Shown here: positions 21,324 to 29,583 of the stretch, piece after piece
Layout: each line of letters starts with the position of its first letter
How positions within the stretch are numbered: the stretch's first letter is position 1
Source of the DNA: Mycobacterium basiliense
GTDB taxonomy: Bacteria > Actinomycetota > Actinomycetes > Mycobacteriales > Mycobacteriaceae
Reading direction: 5' to 3'
Assembly (NCBI RefSeq): GCF_900292015.1
Contig: NZ_LR130759.1
Coordinates: forward strand, 2,852,001-2,916,000
DNA length: 64,000 nt
Notes under the pieces: generated by a model
Databases searched by the model: none
Told to the model about the DNA's origin: nothing
What the model saw: only the letters and a program-made list of their open reading frames with translations
Program-made: the position numbers and the translations under genes

Positions 21324-23783
21324 CTAGAGCGTGTCGTTGCCTTCCGAAGAGTCGGTTGGGCGTCGTTCGCCTTGTTGCCCTGACGGCGTGCGTTCGCTCG
21401 ACTGCCACGTCCATTCCGCGATGTGCGGGTCGTCCTCGCCGTGCTCCCGCGTGTAGCGCCGCGCGGCGAGGCGGGCATCAGCCATCCGCTGGCGTAGCAA
21501 CGCCGCCCGGCTGGCCAGCCCGTCTACCCGGTCGATGACATCCATGACCAGATGGAAGCGATCCAAATCGTTGAGCATCACCATGTCGAACGGTGTCGTG
21601 GTGGTGCCGCGCTCCTTAAACCCGCGGACATGCATGCGGGCGTGGTTGGCGCGACGGTAAGCCAGCCGGTGAATCAACCATGGATAGCCGTGGTAGGCGA
21701 AGATGACCGGTTTGTCGCGGGTGAACAACGCATCAAACTCCCGATCCGGCAGGCCATGGGGGTGTTCCGACTCCGGCTGCAGCCGCATGATATCGACCAC
21801 GTTGACGACTCGCACCGCCAACTGGGGCAGCTCACGCCGCAGGATGTCGGCGGCCGCCAGAGTCTCCAGCGTCGGGATGTCTCCGGCGCACGCCAGCACC
21901 ACATCCGGCTGACCACTGGCCGTGCCCGCCCACTGCCAAATGCCAAGTCCCCGGGTGCAGTGCGCGATCGCCTCGTCCATGGTCAGGTAGGCCAGTGCGG
22001 GTTGCTTGCCGGCGACGATGACGTTGACATAGTCGCGGCTGCGCAGGCAATGGTCGGCAACCGAAAGCAGCGTGTTGGCGTCGGGAGGCAGATATACCCG
22101 CACCACCTCAGGGCGCTTGTTGGCCACCAGGTCGACGAATCCAGGGTCTTGATGGGATGCGCCATTGTGATCCTGGCGCCACACATGGGAACTCAGCAGG
22201 TAATTCAGCGAGGCGATCGGCCGCCGCCAGGGCAGTTCCCGGCTGGTCGACAGCCATTTTGTGTGCTGGTTGAACATCGAGTCGACGATGTGCACGAACG
22301 CCTCGTAGCAGTCGAACATGCCATGCCGTCCGGTCAGCAGGTACCCCTCCAGCCAGCCTTGGCATAGATGCTCGGACAGCACCTCCATCACCCGGCCATC
22401 GGGGCTGAGGTGGTCGTCGTCGGTCGTGGTCTCGGATAGCCAGGTCCGACCGGTCACTTCGAATACCGCGCTGAGCCGGTTCGACGCAGTTTCGTCCGGA
22501 CCCATGAGCCGGAACCGATCCGGGTTGTGCCGAATCACGTCCCGCAAAAACGTCCCGAGTACCCGAGTGGCCTCATGGATTTCGGTGGCGGGGTAGTGCA
22601 CCGGCACCGCGTAATCGCGGAAGTCGGGCAATTCGAGGTCGCGCAGCAAGAGTCCGCCGTTGGCGTGCGGGTTGGCGCTCATCCGCCGATTGCCGTGGGG
22701 AGCCAGCGCCCGCAATTCGGCCCGCAGCGTGCCGTTGGCGTCGAAAAGCTCGTTGGGCCGGTAGCCGCGCAACCATGCCTCTAACTGGCCGCGATGCTCG
22801 GCATTGACGTAGGTGTCGGCCAGCGGAACCTGATGCGATCGCCAAGTGCCCTCGACCTTCTTGTCGTCGACCACCTTCGGTCCGGTCCAGCCCTTGGGCG
22901 TGCGCAACACGATCACTGGCCACACCGGTCGGTCAACACGTTTGCCGTTGCGGGCGCCCTGCTGAATCGCGGCGATGTCATCGAACGCATCATCCAGCGC
23001 ACCGGCCAATTGCTGGTGCACGCTGACCGGATCGTCCCCAGTTACCGTGATCGGACGATAGCCGTAGCCGCGTAGCAGCGATTCCAGCTCCACCTGCGGG
23101 ATGCGGGCCAGCACCGTCGGGTTGGCGATCTTGTATCCGTTGAGATGCAGGATTGGCAGCACCGCCCCGTCGATGGCCGGGTTAAGAAATTTGTTCGAGT
23201 GCCAGCTGGCCGCCAATGGTCCCGTCTCGGCCTCACCATCGCCGATCACACAGGCAACCACCAGATCAGGGTTGTCAAACGCGGCACCGAACGCGTGCAC
23301 CAGCGCGTATCCGAGTTCGCCGCCTTCATGGATGGAACCTGGAGTCTGCGCCGCCACATGGCTGGGAATGCCGCCGGGGAAAGAAAACTGGCGAAACAGC
23401 CGCCGCAATCCCGCGGCATCTTCGGTAATGCTGGTGTACACCTCGCTGTAGGTGCCTTCGAGGTAGGCGTTGGCTACCAAGCCGGGACCGCCGTGGCCGG
23501 GCCCGGTGACGTAGATGACGTTGGCGTCGCGGCCACGGATTACCCGGTTCAGGTGCGCGTAAAGCAGGTTCAGTCCCGGCGTAGTGCCCCAGTGCCCCAA
23601 CAAGCGGGGCTTGACATGCTGCGGCGCCAGCGGCTCGGTCAGCAGCGGGTTATCCAGCAGGTAGATCTGGCCGACCGAAAGATAGTTGGCGGCACGCCAA
23701 TAGGCATCGATGAGGGCCAGTTCATCGTCGGAAAGGGGGTGGCGAACCGAGGCTTCGGTGGTGGTCTGGCTTTCTGCGCTCAC
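21324..23783 (-). CDS. xfp: Phosphoketolase (xylulose 5-phosphate / fructose 6-phosphate)
   Basis: Thiamine diphosphate enzyme that splits xylulose 5-P (or fructose 6-P) with phosphate to acetyl-phosphate and a shorter sugar phosphate; 819 residues, the usual family length. Diagnostic segments are [30 protein letters not shown], the ThDP/Mg motif GDGEAETG and [19 protein letters not shown]. The start is GTG 23783. Followed at 3 bp by the MOSC gene. I recall no phosphoketolase at this site in M. tuberculosis. With Gnd1 in the same window it would offer a route from pentose phosphates to acetyl-P. No acetate kinase or phosphotransacetylase gene is nearby. Confidence 0.95.
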   Translation of the reverse strand: MSAESQTTTEASVRHPLSDDELALIDAYWRAANYLSVGQIYLLDNPLLTEPLAPQHVKPRLLGHWGTTPGLNLLYAHLNRVIRGRDANVIYVTGPGHGGPGLVANAYLEGTYSEVYTSITEDAAGLRRLFRQFSFPGGIPSHVAAQTPGSIHEGGELGYALVHAFGAAFDNPDLVVACVIGDGEAETGPLAASWHSNKFLNPAIDGAVLPILHLNGYKIANPTVLARIPQVELESLLRGYGYRPITVTGDDPVSVHQQLAGALDDAFDDIAAIQQGARNGKRVDRPVWPVIVLRTPKGWTGPKVVDDKKVEGTWRSHQVPLADTYVNAEHRGQLEAWLRGYRPNELFDANGTLRAELRALAPHGNRRMSANPHANGGLLLRDLELPDFRDYAVPVHYPATEIHEATRVLGTFLRDVIRHNPDRFRLMGPDETASNRLSAVFEVTGRTWLSETTTDDDHLSPDGRVMEVLSEHLCQGWLEGYLLTGRHGMFDCYEAFVHIVDSMFNQHTKWLSTSRELPWRRPIASLNYLLSSHVWRQDHNGASHQDPGFVDLVANKRPEVVRVYLPPDANTLLSVADHCLRSRDYVNVIVAGKQPALAYLTMDEAIAHCTRGLGIWQWAGTASGQPDVVLACAGDIPTLETLAAADILRRELPQLAVRVVNVVDIMRLQPESEHPHGLPDREFDALFTRDKPVIFAYHGYPWLIHRLAYRRANHARMHVRGFKERGTTTTPFDMVMLNDLDRFHLVMDVIDRVDGLASRAALLRQRMADARLAARRYTREHGEDDPHIAEWTWQSSERTPSGQQGERRPTDSSEGNDTL

Positions 23784-23829
23784 CTAGCCGATTGTGCACA
23801 CCTCGGATGAACACCGCCGCGCACGCGGC

Positions 23830-24678
23830 TCACTCTTCGCCACGCGCTCGCGCCTCGTAGGCACGGCGCTGCTCGACGTCGATGCCATCGGTGAAGACAT
23901 GCTCGCCCCCGACCATCCGGTTCAGGCCCTCGGCCACCCAGCGAGGAATGAACTTCTGCGACACCACCATCGCGCCGGCCGCCCTCGTGACCCGTACCCG
24001 CGGCTTGGGACGGGCCACCAGTTTGACGATGGCCTCAGCGATATCAGTCGGCTCCGCGTTCCTGAATCCCTTGGCTCCGGCGGTGCCCGCGGTGAGCTCG
24101 GTGTTGACGAATGTCGGCAGCACCATGGAAAACTTGACCCCGGCGGGGCGGTATTCCAGCCTGGCCGAATCGGTGAACGCAACTACCGCGTGCTTGCTGG
24201 CGCAATAGGTGGCCAAACCAACGGCATAGAGCTCGCCGGCCAGTGAGGCGACGTTGATGACGTGCCCTTGGCCGCGGGGCACCATACGTTGCGCGGCCAG
24301 CTTGCTGCCCAGTATGACCCCGTAGACATTGATGTCCAGAATGCGCCGGGTGACGGCGTCCGGCTCGTCGACGATTCGGCCGACCGGCATGATGCCCGCA
24401 TTGTTGACCAGCACGTCGATCGGGCCCAATTGCCGTTCGACCTGGTCGAGGAACTCCGCAAACGAATCCCGGTCGGTGACATCGAGTTTGCCGTACACAT
24501 CAAGACCGAGATCGGCCCCGGACTCCTTGACTTTCGCCTCGTCGATGTCGCCGATGGCAACCTTGGCACCCAACTTGTGCAATGCAGTGGCGGTGGCTAA
24601 CCCGATTCCGCGCGCACCACCGGTAATCACGATGACCTTGCCCCGGACCCTGACTCCGATAGATGCGTTGTCTGCCAC
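23830..24678 (-). CDS. Short-chain dehydrogenase (Rv1865c-like)
   Basis: Classical SDR oxidoreductase, 282 residues from GTG 24678, which is preceded by GGAGGGA. The cofactor motif is TGGARGIGLA (about residues 17-26). Then come DIDEAKV (an Asp favouring NAD), NNAGIMP, the Ser of NVASLAG and the YCASK catalytic pair at about 157-161. The C-terminal extension (ARPKPRVRVTRAAGAMVVSQKFIPRWVAEGLNRMVG) resembles mycobacterial membrane-associated SDRs acting on lipids. The substrate is unknown. It is divergent from the GNAT gene. Confidence 0.9.
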   Translation of the reverse strand: MADNASIGVRVRGKVIVITGGARGIGLATATALHKLGAKVAIGDIDEAKVKESGADLGLDVYGKLDVTDRDSFAEFLDQVERQLGPIDVLVNNAGIMPVGRIVDEPDAVTRRILDINVYGVILGSKLAAQRMVPRGQGHVINVASLAGELYAVGLATYCASKHAVVAFTDSARLEYRPAGVKFSMVLPTFVNTELTAGTAGAKGFRNAEPTDIAEAIVKLVARPKPRVRVTRAAGAMVVSQKFIPRWVAEGLNRMVGGEHVFTDGIDVEQRRAYEARARGEE

Positions 24679-24873
24679 TTGCGTCCCTCCGGTTGCCAAG
24701 AAAACATCACCAACAGCGCCGATCCGGCGCGGACCGAACATCGAGCCGGACCATCCGATTTGCTAAGCACAGCACCCGACGTCGGGCCGCGCAACGAGCA
24801 TGACGCATCTCCTGCCGCGACATCGGGCCGGGCGGGATGGGCAGGACGGCCGAATCGCGTCGATACTGCAACG

Positions 24874-25383
24874 ATGGCGGAGGTGCGGGCGGCCGTCCCA
24901 GCGGACGCGATTGCGGTGGCCAGGGTCCACGTCCGATCCTGGCAGTCGGCATACCGCGGACTACTCCCTCAGGACTACCTCGACAGCCTCGAACCCCGCG
25001 TTTGGGCCCGCAGATACACCTTCGGGCGGATGGGACTTCACCTGCCGTCCACCCTGGTCGCAGTCGACGGTTCGACCATCTGCGGGCTGGCTACGACGGG
25101 TCTGTGTCGGGATCAAGACCTGACAAATTTCGGTGAGCTGATCGCCCTGTACGTCGACCCAACCTACCTGGGTACCGGGGTTGGCCGGCTGCTCATCACC
25201 GCGGCCCGGGAGCGGCTGCGGCGCGTGGGAGTCACCAGCGCCGCACTTTGGGTCCTGAAGGGAAATGCCGGCGCCCGCAAGTTCTACGAACACGACGGGT
25301 GGCGGTGCGACGGAACACACCGCACGGAGTTCATCGGCGGAGCGCCGACGACGCAAGTGCGCTATCGGCGCACACCCGTCTAG
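24874..25383 (+). CDS. GNAT-family N-acetyltransferase
   Basis: Single GNAT domain, 169 residues from ATG 24874. The opening VRAAVPADAIAVARVHVRSWQSAYRGLLP is typical of the group. The acetyl-CoA pyrophosphate loop is VDPTYLGTGVGRLL (Q/RxxGxG/A variant), followed by ALWVLKGNAGARKFYEHDGW, the standard C-terminal strand-helix with the catalytic-region Tyr. The acceptor is unknown. The open frame runs about 195 bases further upstream without family match. Confidence 0.85.
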   Translation: MAEVRAAVPADAIAVARVHVRSWQSAYRGLLPQDYLDSLEPRVWARRYTFGRMGLHLPSTLVAVDGSTICGLATTGLCRDQDLTNFGELIALYVDPTYLGTGVGRLLITAARERLRRVGVTSAALWVLKGNAGARKFYEHDGWRCDGTHRTEFIGGAPTTQVRYRRTPV

Positions 25384-25512
25384 CGGTAATCCACGGTTTG
25401 TCCGGCGACCCATGCGGCCGCCGATTGCTGCTGGGCCAGCGCCCGGCGGCCAGAACACCTGCCGCACCCTCACCGGCAGGGTTTTCGCAGAAGCGGCTAG
25501 TACGGTGTGCCA

Positions 25513-27930
25513 ATGCCCGAACGGTTGCTCGATGCCGTACGCGTGCTCGACCTGTCCGATGGCTCGCCGGACATCGATACCGTGACCCGGCTGCTGGCCG
25601 ACCTGGGCGCCGACGTCCTCAAGATAGAACCCCCCGGGGGCAGCCCAGGACGCCAAGCGCAGCCCACGCTGGCCGGTGCCAGCATCGCGTTCGCCGTGCA
25701 CAACGCCAACAAACGCAGCGCGGTGCTCGACCCGCTCGACGAGCACGATCGGCAACGGTTTTTCGACCTCACCGAGGCTGCCGACATCGTCGTCGACGGC
25801 GGTGTCGCCGGCCAAACCGCCGCCTACGGGACATCGTGCGCCGATCTCACCGATCGCTACCCCCACCTGGTGGCCATGTCGATCACCGACTTTGGTGCAA
25901 CGGGTCCCCGGTCATCGTGGCGCGCCACCGATGCCGTGCTGTATGCAATGTCCGGTGCGCTGTCGCGATCGGGTCCGGCCGTCGGAACGCCGGTACTTCC
26001 CCCGACCGGCATCGCCTCGGCGACCGCCGCGGTGCAGGCCGCTTGGGCCCTACTCGTCGCCTACTACAACCGATTACGTTGCGGCGCTGGCGACTACATC
26101 GACTTCTCCAGATTCGATGCGGTGGTCATGGCGCTCGACCCGGCCTTCGGGTCACACGGGCAGGTCGCTGCCGGGCGGCGCAGCACCGGGCAATGGCGGG
26201 GCCGCCCGCGAAACCAGGACGCCTACCCGATCTACCCGTGCAAGGACGGTTATGTCCGGTTGTGTGTGATGGCGCCGCGACAGTGGCGTGGCCTGCGCCG
26301 TTGGCTAGGCGAGCCGGAAGCGTTGCAGGACCCCACATACGACGTGATCGGCGCACGTCTTGCCGCATGGCCACAGATCAGCGGGTTTGTCGAGGCGTTG
26401 TTCGCCGCACAGACCATGAAGGATTTGGTGACCACAGGCCAGGCCTTCGGGGTTCCGATCGCGGCGGTGTTGACACCGGCCCGGATCCTGGCCTCCGAGC
26501 ACTTCCAGACGGTGGGCGCCATCACCGAAGCCGAGCTGGTCCCCGGAGTGCATACGACGGTTCCGACGGGCTACTTCGTCGTCGACGGGCAGCGTTGCGG
26601 CTTTCGGATGCCCGCACCCGCGGCCGGGCGAGACGAGCCGCGCTGGCTGGCCCAACCTGCGGGTCCGCCGGCCCCAACGCGCCCGGTCGGAGGCTACCCG
26701 CTGGCCGGGCTGCGAATCCTGGATCTGGGCATCATCGTGGCCGGTGGCGAGCTGAGCAGGTTGTTCGGCGACTTGGGCGCAGAAGTCATCAAGGTGGAAA
26801 GTGCCGACTACCCGGACGGACTGCGGCAAGCCGGAGTCGGCGAGGCTATCAGCGATTCCTTTGCTCGCACCCATCGCAACCATCTGGGACTGGGCCTGGA
26901 CCTGCGCAGCGCGACCGGCAAACAAGTCTTCGAACGACTGGTGGGGGAGGCCGACGCCGTCTTCGCCAATTTCAAACCGGGAACCCTGACCTCCCTCGGG
27001 TTTCCCTACGACGTGCTCCATACCGTGAATCCTCGGCTCATACTGGCCGGCAGCAGTGCGTTCGGCAACAGGGGACCGTGGAGCGCCCGAATGGGTTACG
27101 GACCGTTGGTCCGCGCCGCCACCGGTGTCACCCGACTGTGGACCTCCGCCGAAGCGCACCCGGACAACGCCAGGCATGCGTTCTACGATTCGCTGACGAT
27201 CTTTCCCGATCATGTCGTTGGGCGCATCGCCGCGGTGCTAGCGCTCGCCGCGTTGATTCGCCGCGATCGAAGTGGTCATGGAGCCCACGTCCACATCTCC
27301 CAGGCCGAGGTGGTGGTCAACCAGTTGGATACCCTCTTCGTCACCGAGGCTGCGTTGGCGGCCGAAATTGCCCCGATCCGCAACGACACCAGCGTGCATG
27401 GCGTCTTTCCCTGTTCCGGCGACGACGAATGGTGCGTCGTGTCGATCGGATCTGATGGGGATTGGCGTTGCGCGGCAAAGGCGATTGGCCAGCCAGAATT
27501 GGCTGACGACCCCCGCTTCGGCGCCGGGGAGCAGCGTGTGGCCAATCGCGCGGAGTTGGTGGCCCGGGTGTCGGCGTGGACCAGCACGCGCACCCCCGCG
27601 CAGGCGGCCCAAACACTGCAAGCCGCGGGCGTTCCGGCCGGACCGATGAACCGGCCGGCAGACCTCCTAGAAGACCCCCAGTTGGTCGAGCGAAACGTGC
27701 TGGATGAGATGACGCATCCGCTCATCGACCATCCGCTGCCAACCGAGACCGGTCCGGCGCTGTTTCGGCACATTCCGCCAGCCCCGCAGCGCCCGGCGCC
27801 GCTGCCAGGACAAGACACCCATGCGGTCTGCCGGCAACTACTGGGCATGGACGCCGAGCAGGTGGACCGGCTGATCGCCCAGGGCGTGCTGTTCGTGCCG
27901 AGCAGCGGTGCCGCGCGGCTTCCCGGCTGA
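25513..27930 (+). CDS. Tandem CoA-transferase family III protein (Rv1866-like)
   Basis: Two CaiB/BaiF-type (family III) CoA-transferase domains in one chain of 805 residues. The N-half (about residues 1-385) starts LLDAVRVLDLSDGSPDIDTVTRLLADLGADVLKIEPP. The C-half (about 395-800) starts LAGLRILDLGIIVAGGELSRLFGDLGAEVIKVES. The C-half keeps the family hallmarks HRNHLGLGLDLRS, VFANFKPGTL and FGNRGPW. The N-half is more diverged (shorter, ATDAVLYAMSGALSRSG). Family members move CoA between carboxylic acids. The start is ATG 25513; GTG 25507 is also possible. It opens a same-strand run with the next two genes. Confidence 0.88.
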   Translation: MPERLLDAVRVLDLSDGSPDIDTVTRLLADLGADVLKIEPPGGSPGRQAQPTLAGASIAFAVHNANKRSAVLDPLDEHDRQRFFDLTEAADIVVDGGVAGQTAAYGTSCADLTDRYPHLVAMSITDFGATGPRSSWRATDAVLYAMSGALSRSGPAVGTPVLPPTGIASATAAVQAAWALLVAYYNRLRCGAGDYIDFSRFDAVVMALDPAFGSHGQVAAGRRSTGQWRGRPRNQDAYPIYPCKDGYVRLCVMAPRQWRGLRRWLGEPEALQDPTYDVIGARLAAWPQISGFVEALFAAQTMKDLVTTGQAFGVPIAAVLTPARILASEHFQTVGAITEAELVPGVHTTVPTGYFVVDGQRCGFRMPAPAAGRDEPRWLAQPAGPPAPTRPVGGYPLAGLRILDLGIIVAGGELSRLFGDLGAEVIKVESADYPDGLRQAGVGEAISDSFARTHRNHLGLGLDLRSATGKQVFERLVGEADAVFANFKPGTLTSLGFPYDVLHTVNPRLILAGSSAFGNRGPWSARMGYGPLVRAATGVTRLWTSAEAHPDNARHAFYDSLTIFPDHVVGRIAAVLALAALIRRDRSGHGAHVHISQAEVVVNQLDTLFVTEAALAAEIAPIRNDTSVHGVFPCSGDDEWCVVSIGSDGDWRCAAKAIGQPELADDPRFGAGEQRVANRAELVARVSAWTSTRTPAQAAQTLQAAGVPAGPMNRPADLLEDPQLVERNVLDEMTHPLIDHPLPTETGPALFRHIPPAPQRPAPLPGQDTHAVCRQLLGMDAEQVDRLIAQGVLFVPSSGAARLPG

Positions 27931-27998
27931 GCCGGCGACACCATCGACGGCGGCACGCTGCCGTGACGCTCGACACTGCCCCGGACTAGGTTCGATTC

Positions 27999-29483
27999 AT
28001 GCCCATTGACCCCAGGACGCCGGTGTTGATCGGCTACGGCCAGGTCAACCATCGTGACGACGTCGACCCCGCCACGTCGTCAGTCGAGCCGGTCGACCTG
28101 ATGGTGGCCGCCGCCCGCCAGGCCACCGAGGCCCGAGTGCTCGAGTCCCTCGACTCGGTGCGCGTGGTGCACGTGCTATCGGCGCACTACCGCAACCCCG
28201 GACAGTTGCTCGGCGAGCGTCTCAACGCCCGCGATTTCACTTCGAGCTACAGCAGCATCGGCGGCAACACACCGCAGTCGTTGGTCAGCCAGGCATGCCT
28301 GGACATCCAGCAGGGGCGAGCCGGGGTCGTGTTGATTTCGGGTGCCGAAACCTGGCGCACCCGGATCGCACTGAAATCTACCGGCAACAGGCTCACCTGG
28401 ACCCTTCAGGACGAAACCGTTCCGATGCCCCAAGTCGCGGGTGCGGACGTTCCGATGGCCGGGGACGCCGAAATCAGGATCAAACTGGATCGCCCGGCCT
28501 ATGTCTACCCGTTGTTCGAACAGGCGCTGCGAATCGCCAGCGGTGCATCGGTCGACGACCACCGCCGGCGAGTCGGTGAGTTGTGGTCGCGGTTCAACGC
28601 GGTGGCGGTGAACAATCCGAACGCCTGGATCCGAACGCCGATGTCCGCTGACGAGATCTGCCGGCCTGGCCCGCAAAACCGGATGATCAGCTGGCCGTAC
28701 ACCAAACTGATGAACTCCAACAACATGGTCGATCAGGGGGCGGCGCTCATCCTGACCTCGGTCGAGCAGGCGTCCCGCCTGCGAGTCCCCGCCGAACGCT
28801 GGGTTTATCCGCAGGCCGGGGCCGACGCCCACGACACCTTCGCAATCGCCGAGCGGGCGCAGCTGCACCAGTCACCGGCCATCCGGATCGCGGGTGGACG
28901 AGCTTTGGAACTTGCCGGCTTGGGGATCGACGAGGTGGACCACGTCGACCTGTATTCGTGTTTTCCCTCAGCGGTCCAAGTCGCCGCCAACGAGCTGGGC
29001 CTCCCGCTCGACGATGCCGATCGGCCGCTGACCGTCACCGGCGGCCTGACCTTCGCCGGCGGGCCGTGGAGCAACTACGTCACACATTCGATCGCCACCA
29101 TGGCCGAGCTGCTGGTGGCTAACCCCGGCCGACGTGGCCTGATCACCGCAAACGGCGGCTATCTGACCAAGCACAGCATCGGTGTCTACGGCACCGAGCC
29201 ACCGTCGTCATTCCGTTGGGAAGACGCGCAACCGCTGGTAGACCGCGAGCCCACCCGAGATGGCCCGGTGCAGTGGGAAGGAATCGGCACCGTCGAGGCA
29301 TGGACAACACCGTTTAGCCGGGAGGGACAACCCGAGAAGGCCTTCGTCGCCGTGCGCACCTCCGGCGGGGCGCGTACCTTGGGCGTGATCACCGATCCTG
29401 CCTCGGCCGAAGCGACGGTATTTGAGGACATCGCCGGGGCCAAAGTTGCCATCTCGACCGATGGCAGTGCGACATTGCGGTAA
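27999..29483 (+). CDS. Thiolase-fold protein lacking the usual nucleophile (Rv1867-like)
   Basis: Thiolase-superfamily protein of 494 residues, related to SCP2-type thiolases. The N-terminal part has VLIGYGQVNHRDD and SYSSIGGNTPQSLVSQACLDIQQGRAGVVLISGAE. In thiolases the nucleophilic Cys follows GN in the hxGNSCA motif; here the site reads GGNTPQS with no Cys. The C-terminal part has DHVDLYSCFPSAVQ, GGLTFAGGPWSNYVTHSIATM and TANGGYLTKHSIGVYGTEP, with a His retained where SCP2 thiolases have one. It may be a non-classical acyl-binding or hydrolytic enzyme. It starts 68 bp after the CoA-transferase gene. Confidence 0.82.
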   Translation: MPIDPRTPVLIGYGQVNHRDDVDPATSSVEPVDLMVAAARQATEARVLESLDSVRVVHVLSAHYRNPGQLLGERLNARDFTSSYSSIGGNTPQSLVSQACLDIQQGRAGVVLISGAETWRTRIALKSTGNRLTWTLQDETVPMPQVAGADVPMAGDAEIRIKLDRPAYVYPLFEQALRIASGASVDDHRRRVGELWSRFNAVAVNNPNAWIRTPMSADEICRPGPQNRMISWPYTKLMNSNNMVDQGAALILTSVEQASRLRVPAERWVYPQAGADAHDTFAIAERAQLHQSPAIRIAGGRALELAGLGIDEVDHVDLYSCFPSAVQVAANELGLPLDDADRPLTVTGGLTFAGGPWSNYVTHSIATMAELLVANPGRRGLITANGGYLTKHSIGVYGTEPPSSFRWEDAQPLVDREPTRDGPVQWEGIGTVEAWTTPFSREGQPEKAFVAVRTSGGARTLGVITDPASAEATVFEDIAGAKVAISTDGSATLR

Positions 29484-29583
29484 CCGGCGACCCCGCCCAT
29501 CGGTCACGTTCAAGACTCAACGGTCGCGCAAGTAGGGCCGACATGCCTATTGTCAAGGAAACGGGTTGGGGGAGGTGGGCAGG

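Noticed and set aside
25248..27455. Very long alternative-frame ORF over the CoA-transferase gene
   Set aside because: Arg/Pro-rich translation with no motifs; GC-rich shadow of the real frame.
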